NCBI RefSeq assembly: GCF_001043025.1
Contig: NZ_JYLD01000001.1
Coordinates: 558,001-622,000 of the forward strand
Length of the DNA: 64,000 nt
Source of the DNA: Pseudomonas helleri
GTDB lineage: Bacteria > Pseudomonadota > Gammaproteobacteria > Pseudomonadales > Pseudomonadaceae
Direction of reading: 5' to 3'
Part shown: positions 18,610-28,047 of the stretch, piece after piece
Numbering within the stretch: position 1 is the first letter of the stretch
Layout of the letters: each line of letters starts with the position of its first letter
Notes under the pieces: model-generated
What the model saw: the letters and a program-made list of their open reading frames with translations, nothing else
Told to the model about the DNA's origin: nothing
Database searches by the model: none
Translations under genes and position numbers: made by a program

Positions 18610-19080
18610 TCAGGCTTGGGCGGCTTCTTTCTGTTTGTGCGCGCTGTGCAACACTTCGATCAAGCAGTCTTCAAGCTCAAAACGCTCATCGAGCAAGGCG
18701 CCGAGTGTTTTGAATTCGCTGGCGAGTTTTTCGCAATCCGGGCGATGCGCCTTGCCGTCGCAGTGCTCGTTAAAGGCCAAAGCGGCTTCGGTAATGACGT
18801 TGATTCGGGGGTGGATGATCTCAGCCAACGCGAGCCCGCGCTCATCATTGAATGCTTTCGCTTCGGCGTTGAGCTGCTCATAAATTTCGAAGTGGCCCGC
18901 AGAAACGTAATCAACCAGCAGTTGGCAGAACTCTTTTTGAGGCCCGCGTTTGGGATTGCGCTGCTGATCAATGACAGCCGCATAAGCACTCACAAGCTTG
19001 CTGCGCTCATGCAACCAGCGGTCTACCAACTGGTGAACACCATTGAAGCGTTCCTGAGCACTCTGACATCTTTCGAGCAT
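18610..19080 (-). CDS. algQ: Rsd/AlgQ, anti-sigma70 regulator
   Basis: 156 residues, all-helical, of the Rsd/AlgQ family, which binds region 4 of sigma70 and so favours alternative sigma factors. Family signatures are the N-terminal [27 protein letters not shown] and [20 protein letters not shown]. In P. aeruginosa AlgQ (AlgR2) affects alginate, Ndk and siderophore genes. The position between the FKBP and dsbB genes matches P. aeruginosa. Confidence 0.93.
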   Translation of the reverse strand: MLERCQSAQERFNGVHQLVDRWLHERSKLVSAYAAVIDQQRNPKRGPQKEFCQLLVDYVSAGHFEIYEQLNAEAKAFNDERGLALAEIIHPRINVITEAALAFNEHCDGKAHRPDCEKLASEFKTLGALLDERFELEDCLIEVLHSAHKQKEAAQA

Positions 19081-19257
19081 GATGATCTCTCTTCCCTAGT
19101 GGGCCCATGCCACCCGATCGAGCCGGGCCTGTGTGGACCAAAACCTGTGCAGATACACCGGCAATGGGCGACATAACTCCAACAATGCGTGCGGGCCAGA
19201 TTATGCCCGCCAAGCAACTGCTTCAAGGTACGCACGAGAGAAAGTTCATACAAGCGT

Positions 19258-19797
19258 TTAATACGAAGTGCTACTTCTGGTCGCAGGACGGGGCTTTTTA
19301 CCCGGTAAAAAATAGCGCACCCACTGGAACAGACTCAGCGCCGCCAAACCTGCAAATGCCAGCATGCTCAGCTCGGGGATGCTCAGGTCAAAGAGTGTCC
19401 ACTGGATGTGTGCGCAGGCTTCGGTCCCGCGGTAGACCGACGTAAACAGGTCCCCCAGTGACAGGTTGTTCCACAGTTGCGCCAAATCTGGCTGACAAAT
19501 CATCAACTGCTGCGCCGGTAAACGCTGATAAAGCACTTGGCAGGTGGCACTGGCCAAACCCGCCAGAGCCAGCAGCATGGACACCATTGAGTAAACCAGT
19601 ACGCCGATGGCACGCGGCGCATGGACAAAGGCGATCAGGTTGACCGCACCAAAAGCCAGTAACAGATAGCGTTGCACCAGGCAGAGCAAACAGGGGCTCA
19701 GCCCGGGCCCGTACTCCAGATACAAAGAGGCGCCCAGCACCGCAGCACTGGCAACCAACGCCAAAAGGAATATGAAACGTGAGCAGGCCAACAACAT
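19258..19797 (-). CDS. dsbB: Disulfide bond formation protein DsbB (DsbH type)
   Basis: 179 residues, four membrane helices. The first redox pair is CLLC (36-39) and the second is C101 and C128, in two periplasmic loops. It reoxidises DsbA and passes electrons to quinone. P. aeruginosa has two DsbB paralogues, and the one at this chromosomal site is named DsbH, so this copy may not be the only one. It is next to hemYXDC but has its own 225-bp upstream region. Confidence 0.93.
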   Translation of the reverse strand: MLLACSRFIFLLALVASAAVLGASLYLEYGPGLSPCLLCLVQRYLLLAFGAVNLIAFVHAPRAIGVLVYSMVSMLLALAGLASATCQVLYQRLPAQQLMICQPDLAQLWNNLSLGDLFTSVYRGTEACAHIQWTLFDLSIPELSMLAFAGLAALSLFQWVRYFLPGKKPRPATRSSTSY

Positions 19798-19957
19798 GGC
19801 TTTTCCGTAACAAAATAGACAGGCGGGTACGGTAGAGGAAAGCCAATAGCCCTTTCAAGGCCAGCCAATACGGATACTTCCGTAAGCTTGTAGGGAATCA
19901 CCAACAACTGCTGAAAGGCTTTAGTGCAGATAGCGTACGAAATTTCTTGTCGCGCCT

Positions 19958-20008
19958 AAAAAACGGTTCCCCCCTGTGATAACGGCCGATGACCGTTTCC
20001 ACAGGGGG
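19958..20008 (-). terminator. Intrinsic terminator of the hemCDXY operon
   Basis: CCCCTGTG (19971-19978) pairs with CACAGGGG (20000-20007); on the minus strand this is followed by AACCGTTTTTTAGG. It lies 16 bp after the hemY stop. Confidence 0.8.
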
Positions 20009-20023
20009 TGTTTACAAAACGCT

Positions 20024-21250
20024 CTATTGCGGTAAAGGCAGCGCCAGCAAGCGTTCATCCAGCAAGTTCAGGCCTTCCTGAAACAACTGATTGCTGCGCG
20101 CCGTGTCACCCAACTGGGCCAGGAGCCGTGCAAGCTCTGCGCAGGTTTCTGGGTTGCGCTCAAGCTTGAGGCTGCTTTCAAAGTAGTCCCGCGCCTTGCC
20201 CCATAGGCTGTTCTGCAAGCACAGGCGGCCCAGGGTCAGCAGCAAGCTGGCATCCGCCGGGTGCGCCTTGAGCCAGCCTTCTGCGGTCTGCAATTGCTTG
20301 ACCGGGTCGCTACCACGCAGCAAGCCATACAGGCGCACCAAGTGGCTGTCGTACGTGCGCTTGAGCGCACCGCGCACTACTTCTTCGGCCTCTGACTGTG
20401 CCCCCAGGCGGCGCAATTGCTCGGCATAAGCCAATACCAGGGTGGGCTCCTGACGCTGTGCCGAGGTCAGTTGCTGCCAGGCCAGGGTCAACGATTGCAG
20501 CCCGGCCTCGCCGCCCGTGTCGCGTTGCGCCGCCAGGCCAAGGTTTTGCCCCCAGGCGCGGCGTTCAAGCTCAGCCAGTTCCTGGGCAGGCAAGACTTTG
20601 TCTTTACGCAGCTCGGGCAGCAGGCGGATCAGTGCCGACCAGTCGCCGCGCTGCTGGTGCAGGCGCTGAAGCTGGCGCAGCACCTGCACGTTATGCGGAT
20701 GGCGTTCGTGCATGGCTTGCAAGGTGTTGAGGGCGCCTTCGGTGTCTGCGCGATCAACTTGCAGTTGCGCATGATTGAGGGCAATCGCCAGTTCGGCCTG
20801 GGGCTGACGCTCAAGGGCGCGCTCAAGCAGGCTGTCGCTTTCTTCGTAACGACCCAGCTCGTTGGCCGCACGCGCGGCACCGAGGTAGAACAGCAACGGT
20901 TGGCGCTCGGCTTCTGCGGCGCGGGTCAGGTGCTTTTGCGCGCTGGCCCAGCGGCCCTCGGCCAAGTCCATCTGGCCTTGTTCGATCGCCAGTTGAATGC
21001 GACGGCTGCGGTTACGCCTTGACCACGGGTTGACCAGGCCAGTCGAGACGCTGAACAGCTCAACCAACAGCTTGATGCCCCAGATCACCAGCCACAGGAT
21101 CACCAGCACAGCCAGTGACGCCCACAGGCTGGATTCGTAGCGGAAGTTTTTGTAAGCCACCAGCACGTAGCCTGCGTCCTCGGAGATTGCCAGGCCGACG
21201 CACGCAGCGGCCGCAATCAACAAGAACACAATCACATACAGACGCTTCAT
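20024..21250 (-). CDS. hemY: HemY, heme biosynthesis-associated TPR membrane protein
   Basis: 408 residues. Two N-terminal membrane helices (about 1-20 and 40-62) are followed by a cytoplasmic TPR-type helical domain (LYFLG-, AEGRWASAQKHLTRAAEAE). The role is unproven; it is thought to organise late steps of porphyrin synthesis. It is not the protoporphyrinogen oxidase also called HemY. The ATG overlaps the hemX stop by 4 bp, and it is the last gene of hemC-hemD-hemX-hemY. Confidence 0.92.
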   Translation of the reverse strand: MKRLYVIVFLLIAAAACVGLAISEDAGYVLVAYKNFRYESSLWASLAVLVILWLVIWGIKLLVELFSVSTGLVNPWSRRNRSRRIQLAIEQGQMDLAEGRWASAQKHLTRAAEAERQPLLFYLGAARAANELGRYEESDSLLERALERQPQAELAIALNHAQLQVDRADTEGALNTLQAMHERHPHNVQVLRQLQRLHQQRGDWSALIRLLPELRKDKVLPAQELAELERRAWGQNLGLAAQRDTGGEAGLQSLTLAWQQLTSAQRQEPTLVLAYAEQLRRLGAQSEAEEVVRGALKRTYDSHLVRLYGLLRGSDPVKQLQTAEGWLKAHPADASLLLTLGRLCLQNSLWGKARDYFESSLKLERNPETCAELARLLAQLGDTARSNQLFQEGLNLLDERLLALPLPQ

Positions 21251-22374
21251 GGGCGGGCCTCCTCGGCCGGTTTGGCAGCCGCACGACCCGGTTCGTCAGC
21301 CTCGACATGCCGACGCTCAAGGTAGGCCTGCATCGCACTCAAGGTGCCCGCCAGGTCCGGCGTCTTGACCGTGACCGGCTGCCTGCTCAGCTCAACCACT
21401 TGCTCCAGCATTTTTTGGCTTTGCGCGTTGTCCTGGTTGAAGTTGCCTTTGAGCACCTCTTGCGCCTGCGCCAAAGCCTGGGTGTAGACCGAGGCCTGAC
21501 CGTTAAGCGCAGCCCACTGCGCTTGCTCCAGCGCCAGGCTCAAGGCCAGACGGACTTGGGTCAGGCTTTGCCCTGCCAGCAACGGCCGCACATTTTTGTC
21601 GGCATTGAAGTCGATACGGATGTAATGGGAGATTTCATCCCACCATTGCTCCCAGCGGCTTGCCCCGTCGCCATCGGCGGTCAGGCCCAGCAACGAATCG
21701 CCGGAGTCCTTGAACTCGGGCGCCAGCGCGGTGAGTTGCGACACTTGATCACGCAAGGCTGCCAACTGCAGGAACACACCCGTGCGGTCTGGCTGTTCGA
21801 CGCTACGCAAGGCGGCGAGGCTCTTGGCCAGTTGCTCGCGGGCAGCGAACGAACCCGGATCATTCTGCTCGCGCAAAATGTCATCGGCGCCCTGCACCAG
21901 CGCCTGGGCGCTGCTGATGTCTTGCAGCGCTGACAAGCGCAGGCTGGCCAGACGCAACAAGTGCTCGGCCTCGGCCAGGCGCCAGTCTTTGCGGCTCGCC
22001 CCCAGCACGGTCTCAAGGCGTTGATTCAAGCGTTGCTGATCGCCTTGCAGTTGCACCACCAATTGACGCTGGTTATCCAGGTCGTTGGCCGAAGGCAACT
22101 GGTTGAGCCGCGTCAGCAGTTGCTGCTCGCTTTGTTTGATCGACAGCGTTTGTGCGCCCAGCGCCTGCACTTCTGCCAACTGCTCGGCAGTGCTGGCTTC
22201 CAGATGGCGCATCTGCCACACCGCCCAACCGCCGACCGCGATGCCGGCAGCGCCGAGCAACAGCGCGAAGGCGGCCAGACCATTGCCCCGGCGCTCAGGC
22301 TTGATGACAGGTTTTTCAACCGGCGCTTCTGGCGCGGGCTGCACGTGTTCTTTTGGCAAGACTGTTTCGCTCAC
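21247..22374 (-). CDS. hemX: HemX, uroporphyrinogen-III C-methyltransferase-like membrane protein
   Basis: 375 residues: a cytoplasmic proline-rich N-terminus, one membrane helix (about 30-52), and a long periplasmic helical/coiled-coil part. Although often annotated as a methyltransferase, it has no SAM-binding motif. The GTG at 22374 is chosen as start because it follows an AAGGA site by about 8 bp and the hemD stop by 16 bp; the longer frame into hemD is not credible. Confidence 0.9.
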   Translation of the reverse strand: MSETVLPKEHVQPAPEAPVEKPVIKPERRGNGLAAFALLLGAAGIAVGGWAVWQMRHLEASTAEQLAEVQALGAQTLSIKQSEQQLLTRLNQLPSANDLDNQRQLVVQLQGDQQRLNQRLETVLGASRKDWRLAEAEHLLRLASLRLSALQDISSAQALVQGADDILREQNDPGSFAAREQLAKSLAALRSVEQPDRTGVFLQLAALRDQVSQLTALAPEFKDSGDSLLGLTADGDGASRWEQWWDEISHYIRIDFNADKNVRPLLAGQSLTQVRLALSLALEQAQWAALNGQASVYTQALAQAQEVLKGNFNQDNAQSQKMLEQVVELSRQPVTVKTPDLAGTLSAMQAYLERRHVEADEPGRAAAKPAEEARP

Positions 22375-22390
22375 GTATCCATCCTTTGCG

Positions 22391-23158
22391 TTAGAAAGCA
22401 GGTACGGGATGTGCCCGTAGCGCCGCCAGCAAAGCCGCAGCGCTCGCGCCACGGCAATCCACAACGTTTTTGGCCCCAGCATCGCGCGCAATCTGCGCAA
22501 CGCGAGGGCTTGGAACAAACAATGTCATACCGCTCAGTTGGGGCCAGGCATCACCTGCCAACTGCTGCAAATGTTCAAATCCCTGTCCACTGCTGACCAC
22601 CAGCGCGTTCAGGCGTTCCGCTTTTATGCGTTGAAGCAGTGTGTGAGCCGGGTAAGACGGCAGCGTTCGGCGATACAGTTCAAGGTAATCGACCTGCGCG
22701 CCCAGCTGGCGCAGACGCTCGGCGAGCATTTCGCGTCCGCCCTCGCCGCGCACGATCAGCACCTTGGGCTCGCTGCACGTCACCGCTTGGGTAAACGCGG
22801 GCAACGCCAGCAAGGCCTCGCTGTCATCTGCGGATAAAGGGTAGCTAACATCCAGGCCATGCTCGGCGAGAATCTGCGCAGTGGCGGCACCCACACTGAA
22901 CCACGGCTGCTCAGGCGCTTGCGGCCAATACTGGCTGACCCACTGCACGCCCAGGCGCGCAGCGGGCTTGCTGACCACGATGACCGCGCAATAGCGGTCC
23001 AGGTGGGCGACCATCTCGCGCTGGCTTTGAGTCAATGCCAGCGGTTCGATGGCCAGCAGCGGCAGGCTGCTGCTGAACACACCCACAGTGGCCAGCTCGT
23101 TCGCGAGTGCTGCCGACTCCTCAGCGGGTCGGGTCAGCAGCAGGCGCCAGCCTGTCAC
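22391..23158 (-). CDS. hemD: Uroporphyrinogen-III synthase
   Basis: 255 residues, cytoplasmic, two Rossmann-like lobes. It closes hydroxymethylbilane to uroporphyrinogen III with inversion of ring D. Family patterns: [17 protein letters not shown] at the N-terminus and [14 protein letters not shown] in the second lobe. The start is a GTG overlapping the hemC stop (GTGA), so synthesis is coupled to hemC. Confidence 0.93.
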   Translation of the reverse strand: MTGWRLLLTRPAEESAALANELATVGVFSSSLPLLAIEPLALTQSQREMVAHLDRYCAVIVVSKPAARLGVQWVSQYWPQAPEQPWFSVGAATAQILAEHGLDVSYPLSADDSEALLALPAFTQAVTCSEPKVLIVRGEGGREMLAERLRQLGAQVDYLELYRRTLPSYPAHTLLQRIKAERLNALVVSSGQGFEHLQQLAGDAWPQLSGMTLFVPSPRVAQIARDAGAKNVVDCRGASAAALLAALRAHPVPAF

Positions 23159-24096
23159 TCGTGACCCGCCTCGCCGTAGACCGCTTTAAGGATCTCACCG
23201 GCGCCTTGTGCCAGCAGGTCTTTGGCGACCTGCACACCCAACGCTGTTGCGGCACTGTGCGGGGCACGTGCTTCGGCGCTCAGCAATGTGCCACCGGCGG
23301 GCTCACCGACCAGGCCACGCAGCCAGATCTGCTCGCCTTCCAGCACGGCATAGCAGGCGATGGGCACTTGGCAGCCGCCATTGAGGTGTTTGTTGAGCGC
23401 ACGTTCTGCGGTCACGCGCACTGCCGTGTCGGCATGGTGCAGCGGCGCCAGCAACGCGTGAATTTCGTGGTCCGCGCTGCGGCATTCAATGCCCACGGCG
23501 CCCTGGCCACCGGCTGGCAGGCTGTCTTCGACACTGATCGCCGAGGTGATGCGGTCTTCAAAGCCCAAGCGGATCAGGCCCGCAGCGGCGAGGATGATGG
23601 CGTCGTATTCACCGGCGTCGAGCTTGGCCAGACGCGTGTTGACGTTGCCGCGCAGAAAGCGGATTTCGAGGTCTGGTCGACGGGTCAGCAACTGAGCCTG
23701 ACGGCGCAGGCTCGACGTGCCGACCACACTGCCGGCCGGCAAGGCATCGAGGCTGGCAAAGGTATTGGAGACAAAAGCGTCACGCGGGTCTTCGCGCTCG
23801 CAAATGCAGAACAGACCGAGGCCTTCAGGGAAGTCCATCGGCACGTCCTTCATGGAGTGCACGGCGATGTCAGCTTCGTTTTCGAGCAGGGCAGTTTCCA
23901 GCTCTTTGACGAATAAACCCTTGCCGCCGATTTTCGACAGCGGCGAGTCCAGCAGCTTGTCGCCACGGCTGACCATCGGCACCAGCGTCACCACAAGACC
24001 TGGGTGAGCCTGCTCTAAACGGGCTTTGACGTATTCGGCCTGCCACAGAGCCAGGGCGCTTTTACGGGTAGCGATGCGGATTTCGCGAGAGGACAT
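23155..24096 (-). CDS. hemC: Porphobilinogen deaminase (hydroxymethylbilane synthase)
   Basis: 313 residues. It polymerises four porphobilinogens to hydroxymethylbilane. The dipyrromethane cofactor attaches to C242 in [12 protein letters not shown], the same numbering as in E. coli; the substrate arginines are in [11 protein letters not shown], and the catalytic aspartate is in HSMKDVP. It is the first gene of the heme operon. It is divergent in function but not in strand from algR, 238 bp away with a REP between. Confidence 0.97.
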   Translation of the reverse strand: MSSREIRIATRKSALALWQAEYVKARLEQAHPGLVVTLVPMVSRGDKLLDSPLSKIGGKGLFVKELETALLENEADIAVHSMKDVPMDFPEGLGLFCICEREDPRDAFVSNTFASLDALPAGSVVGTSSLRRQAQLLTRRPDLEIRFLRGNVNTRLAKLDAGEYDAIILAAAGLIRLGFEDRITSAISVEDSLPAGGQGAVGIECRSADHEIHALLAPLHHADTAVRVTAERALNKHLNGGCQVPIACYAVLEGEQIWLRGLVGEPAGGTLLSAEARAPHSAATALGVQVAKDLLAQGAGEILKAVYGEAGHE

Positions 24097-24229
24097 GGAT
24101 CAATCCGTACTGAAAAGATACGGCTGATAATAACAGCTCAGCCAAAACAGCTTTGACTTGTATCAGAAAGTACGTGGCCGATTAAGCCAGGAGCAGGCCA
24201 TCCGTTACAGGAGGGCGAATAAATAGCGC

Positions 24230-24314
24230 GTGGGAGCGGGCTTGCTCGCGATGGCATCGACCCTATGATTCAGGCATACCGCGCCGCCTGAATCGCGAGC
24301 AAGCCCGCTCCCAC
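24230..24314. repeat. REP palindrome, family B
   Basis: An 85-bp element with arms GTGGGAGCGGGCTTGCTCGC and complement, between algR and hemC. Same family as 8711. Confidence 0.88.
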
Positions 24315-24334
24315 CACAATGACCATTTGCCGTG

Positions 24335-25081
24335 TCAGAGCTGCTGCATCATTTTGCGCACGCCCGCCACGTGGCGGCGGCTCACAATCAGCGCATCGCC
24401 ATTAAGCCCCTTGAGGAACAGCTGAAAATGCCCCAGCGGGGTACGTTGCAGGCGTTCGATACGGTCACGCGCCACCAGCGCGTTGCGGTGGATACGCACA
24501 AAGCGTTCACCGAATTCGTCTTCAAGGGCTTTGAGCGGCTCATCGAGCAACACTTCGCCGCCCTCGTGACGCAAGGTCACGTATTTATGGTCAGCGATGA
24601 AATAAATCACTTTGTCGATAGGGATGAGTTCAATGCCTTTTCGGGTTCTGGCACTGATGTGGCTGCGCGGCCCGCTGCCCGTTTGCGCGGCTGGCCGAGT
24701 CAGGGCCGCCAGTTGCACACGGTTAGGCCGGTGCGCGTCTTTTAAGGCCGCAGTAAGGGCCTCGGCGCTGACCGGCTTGAGCACGTAGCTCACACCGCTG
24801 TCTTGCAGGGCCTGAACAGAGAACTCGTCAGGCGCTACGCAAAACACCACGGCGGGTGGCAATTCGCGCTCGCATAATTTGGCAGCGACCTGCAAACCGT
24901 CGAGGCCCGGCATGTGGATGTCGAGAAGAACGACATCGGGCTTCAGGCTTTCGATCAGGCTCAGAGCCTCTTCGCCATGAGTAGCGGCGGGCTCCAGCGG
25001 CGTATAACCCCCAACAGCATTGAGCAAACGGCTCAAGTGCTCTCGGGCCAAGGTTTCGTCATCAACGATCAGGACATTCAT
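24335..25081 (-). CDS. algR: AlgR, LytTR-type response regulator
   Basis: 248 residues. The receiver domain (1-120) has the acidic pocket VDDE and phospho-acceptor D54 in VVLLDIHMPGLDG. The LytTR DNA-binding domain covers about 140-245 (RKGIELIPIDKVIYFIADHKYVTLRH). In P. aeruginosa it controls alginate, type IV pili and quorum-linked genes. The start MNVLIVDDE is chosen over an 11-residue extension. The usual upstream partner gene algZ/fimS is missing here, so its phosphodonor is unclear. Confidence 0.95.
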   Translation of the reverse strand: MNVLIVDDETLAREHLSRLLNAVGGYTPLEPAATHGEEALSLIESLKPDVVLLDIHMPGLDGLQVAAKLCERELPPAVVFCVAPDEFSVQALQDSGVSYVLKPVSAEALTAALKDAHRPNRVQLAALTRPAAQTGSGPRSHISARTRKGIELIPIDKVIYFIADHKYVTLRHEGGEVLLDEPLKALEDEFGERFVRIHRNALVARDRIERLQRTPLGHFQLFLKGLNGDALIVSRRHVAGVRKMMQQL

Positions 25082-25465
25082 ATAGCGCTGTATTCCTGCG
25101 TGAGTCTCGCACAAGGATAGCGTAGACAGGTGAAGTGACGGCTGTCACAGCGATCCACGCTAAGACTAGCGTGAAGGCCAAAAAGTGCCGCAAGTCGCAC
25201 AGCAAAATTCACCTGTGTCTGTTGCTCGATTTAATACCGGATGCGTCCAACAAGCTACAAAGACCTGCAAAGACTGCTCCATACGACCAACTGTAGACGG
25301 TTGCCAAGACGAATGGGGCCAATCTATACAATTCGTTTCGGTATTTTGTTTATACCTCAAATCCGTTAAAACCTGCCGACCTGCGTCAACGCCTTGAATG
25401 GCAACCCTGTTATGATCCGCAGTAACTTTTTATGTACTCCCACTCAGCCGATTACGAGCGAATCC
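25082..25465. other. Intergenic region between algR and argH
   Basis: 384 bp holding the divergent promoters of algR and argH. Two small open frames (about 64-70 codons, on opposite strands) cover the same bases and show no family features. A short inverted repeat GGTAT...ATACC lies at 25340-25356, upstream of argH. No trace of an algZ histidine kinase is seen. Confidence 0.7.
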
Positions 25466-26860
25466 ATGAGCACCGACAAGACCAATCAGTCCTGGGGCGG
25501 CCGCTTCAGTGAACCCGTCGACGCCTTCGTTGCGCGCTTCACTGCCTCGGTCACTTTCGACCAGCGCCTTTATCGCCACGACATCATGGGCTCCGTGGCC
25601 CACGCCACCATGCTGGCCAAGGTCGGTGTGCTGACCGATGCAGAGCGCGACAGCATCATCGACGGTTTGAAAACCATCCAGAGCGAAATCGAGGCCGGCA
25701 CTTTTGACTGGCGCGTCGACCTGGAAGACGTGCACATGAACATCGAAGCGCGCCTGACAGACCGCATCGGCGTGACCGGTAAAAAGCTGCACACCGGGCG
25801 CAGCCGTAACGACCAGGTCGCCACCGATATTCGCCTGTGGCTGCGTGATGAAATCGACCTCATCTTGGCTGAAATCACACGCCTGCAAAAAGGCCTGCTG
25901 GAGCAAGCCGAGCGCGAAGCCGAGACCATCATGCCGGGCTTTACGCACCTGCAAACCGCTCAGCCGGTGACCTTCGGGCATCACATGCTGGCCTGGTTCG
26001 AGATGCTCAGCCGCGACTACGAGCGCCTGGTAGACTGCCGCAAACGCACCAACCGCATGCCGCTGGGCAGCGCCGCACTGGCGGGCACCACCTACCCGAT
26101 CGACCGTGAGCTGACCGCGCAACTGCTGGGCTTTGACGCCGTGGGCGGCAACTCGCTGGACAACGTCTCGGATCGCGATTTCGCCATCGAATTCTGCGCC
26201 GCCGCGAGCATTGCGATGATGCACCTGTCGCGCTTCTCCGAAGAGTTGGTGCTGTGGACCAGCGCGCAGTTCCAGTTCATTGATCTGCCTGACCGCTTCT
26301 GCACCGGCAGCTCGATCATGCCGCAAAAGAAAAACCCCGACGTGCCAGAGCTGGTACGTGGCAAAAGCGGTCGCGTGTTCGGTGCCCTGATGGGCCTGCT
26401 GACCCTGATGAAAGGCCAGCCATTGGCCTACAACAAGGACAACCAGGAAGACAAAGAGCCGCTGTTCGATGCCGCCGATACCCTGCGTGACTCGTTGCGT
26501 GCGTTTGCCGACATGATCCCGGCGATCAAGCCCAAGCACGCGATCATGCGTGAAGCGGCGCTGCGCGGTTTCTCGACAGCAACTGACCTGGCTGACTACC
26601 TGGTGCGCCGTGGCCTGCCGTTCCGTGACTGCCACGAAATCGTTGGCCATGCCGTGAAATACGGCGTGGAAACCGGCAAAGACCTGGCCGAAATGAGCCT
26701 GGAAGAACTGCGCCAGTTCAGCGATCAGATTGATGACGACGTGTTTGCCGTGTTGACCCTGGAAGGTTCGGTCAACGCCCGTAATCACATTGGCGGCACA
26801 GCGCCGGCCCAGGTGAAAGCGGCAGTGGTTCGCGGCAAGGCCTTGCTGGCCAGCCGTTAA
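25466..26860 (+). CDS. argH: Argininosuccinate lyase
   Basis: 464 residues. It cleaves argininosuccinate to arginine and fumarate, the last step of arginine synthesis. The fumarase/aspartase-superfamily signature [12 protein letters not shown] is at 281-292 and holds the catalytic serine loop; [12 protein letters not shown] (about 110-121) and TFTHLQ-type TH at 160-161 are the other active-site segments. The start [14 protein letters not shown] matches the family. Confidence 0.97.
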   Translation: MSTDKTNQSWGGRFSEPVDAFVARFTASVTFDQRLYRHDIMGSVAHATMLAKVGVLTDAERDSIIDGLKTIQSEIEAGTFDWRVDLEDVHMNIEARLTDRIGVTGKKLHTGRSRNDQVATDIRLWLRDEIDLILAEITRLQKGLLEQAEREAETIMPGFTHLQTAQPVTFGHHMLAWFEMLSRDYERLVDCRKRTNRMPLGSAALAGTTYPIDRELTAQLLGFDAVGGNSLDNVSDRDFAIEFCAAASIAMMHLSRFSEELVLWTSAQFQFIDLPDRFCTGSSIMPQKKNPDVPELVRGKSGRVFGALMGLLTLMKGQPLAYNKDNQEDKEPLFDAADTLRDSLRAFADMIPAIKPKHAIMREAALRGFSTATDLADYLVRRGLPFRDCHEIVGHAVKYGVETGKDLAEMSLEELRQFSDQIDDDVFAVLTLEGSVNARNHIGGTAPAQVKAAVVRGKALLASR

Positions 26861-26870
26861 ACACAACGCC

Positions 26871-26949
26871 TGTAGGAGCTGCCGCAGGCTGCGTTCTTTT
26901 GATCTTTAAATCAACAGATCGCAGCCTTCGTTCCTCGGCAGCTCCTACA
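26871..26949. repeat. Palindromic repeat, family C
   Basis: A 79-bp imperfect palindrome starting TGTAGGAGCTGCCG and ending CGGCAGCTCCTACA, between the convergent argH and GST genes. It is related to but distinct from REP families A and B in its inner arm (AGGCTGCG/CGCAGCCT). Confidence 0.85.
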
Positions 26950-26969
26950 GGTCGGGTGCTTTGGCGCTC

Positions 26970-27629
26970 TTATTTTTTGCTGCTAATCCACGCCAAAAAC
27001 TGCGGCATTGCTGCGTCTTTGTCTGCCGCGATGCGTTTAACGTGCGGGTTTTGCTCAAGGTGCTCCAGCAGCGCCTTGGCGCCTGGCAGTTCGGCCAGCA
27101 GGTCCAGGCCGAAGACTTTCTTGCCCACGCCACAGGCCAGGGTGACGCTGTACAGGAAGTAAATGTCTGCCACGCTCAGGGTGTCGCCCGCAACATAGGG
27201 TGCAAATGTTGCGTGACGCGACAGCGACGCAATGCCGTGCAGCAACTCAGCCTTGGCTTTGGTCTTGATCGCCTCAGGGACTTGCGTGCCGAAGAACGCT
27301 TCGGCGTAGCACGCACGGGCGGGCAACTCGATGTACAACTCGATTTCTTTGGCGATGGCCAGCACGTGGGCGCGCTCAAAGGGATCGGTCGGCAGCAGTT
27401 TGGGGCCCGGCTGGGTCTGTTCGATGTAGTCGAGGATCACGCTGGTTTCGTTGACGTAGCCCTGCTCGACGCCCAATACCGGCACTTTGCCGCAAGGGCT
27501 GACTACCAGCGCCTCTGGGGTTTTGCCAGCAAAAAACGCGACCTCTTCAAACGGCAGGCCCTTTTCCAGCAGCGCCAGCTTGACCATGTTGTAGTAGTTA
27601 CTGACAGCGAATCCATAAAGCTTGAGCAT
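26970..27629 (-). CDS. Glutathione S-transferase family protein
   Basis: 219 residues: an N-terminal thioredoxin-like domain (1-80; MLKLYGFAVSNYYNMVKLALLEKG, with ETSVIL as the glutathione gamma-glutamyl contact) and a C-terminal helical domain. The substrate is unknown. The ATG at 27629 sits 8 bp after GGAGG, so it is preferred to the adjacent GTG. Confidence 0.9.
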   Translation of the reverse strand: MLKLYGFAVSNYYNMVKLALLEKGLPFEEVAFFAGKTPEALVVSPCGKVPVLGVEQGYVNETSVILDYIEQTQPGPKLLPTDPFERAHVLAIAKEIELYIELPARACYAEAFFGTQVPEAIKTKAKAELLHGIASLSRHATFAPYVAGDTLSVADIYFLYSVTLACGVGKKVFGLDLLAELPGAKALLEHLEQNPHVKRIAADKDAAMPQFLAWISSKK

Positions 27630-27754
27630 CACAAAGCCTCCAGGCCATGTTGGGGTTGGCAGCAGCTGTTATAGAGCTTCGCCGCTAAGCTGACCAGCAG
27701 CATCATTGCGCTGAATACCGCTAAACTGCCGGCCTTACCTTAAGGAGCCTGCCC

Positions 27755-28039
27755 ATGAGCGAGCCAACTGATATCGACAACGACGAAGAAGAATTCGCCG
27801 AATCCACCCTGACCCAGGCGATTGAAAACCAGATCGAAAGCGACAATCCGCCCGCGGCCAAGGCCACCTTCAATAAGCTGACCCTGGTCGGTTATGAGCG
27901 CGAAGAGATTTTGAACTTGATGGCCCACGTACTGGCCATCGAGATCGACGCGATGCTCGACGAAGACCGCGCCTTCAACACCGAGTGGTATGAGACAGCC
28001 CTTCGCGCACTGCCTGAGCTGCCACCCGAGAAAGCCTGA
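27755..28039 (+). CDS. Small acidic protein of unknown function
   Basis: 94 residues, strongly acidic (DNDEEEFAEST near the N-terminus), predicted helical, no Cys, no signal peptide. The middle (KATFNKLTLVGYEREEILNLMAHVLAIEIDAML) looks like a folded helical core. AAGGAG stands 8 bp before the ATG and codon use is like that of its neighbours, so it is real. I do not recognise the family. It is convergent with the GGDEF-EAL gene 8 bp away. Confidence 0.8.
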   Translation: MSEPTDIDNDEEEFAESTLTQAIENQIESDNPPAAKATFNKLTLVGYEREEILNLMAHVLAIEIDAMLDEDRAFNTEWYETALRALPELPPEKA

Positions 28040-28047
28040 GGCAGCGC

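Noticed and set aside
25430..26866. A 478-codon open frame opposite argH
   Set aside because: Shadow of argH. The argH frame has the lyase signature and normal codon use, while this one has neither.
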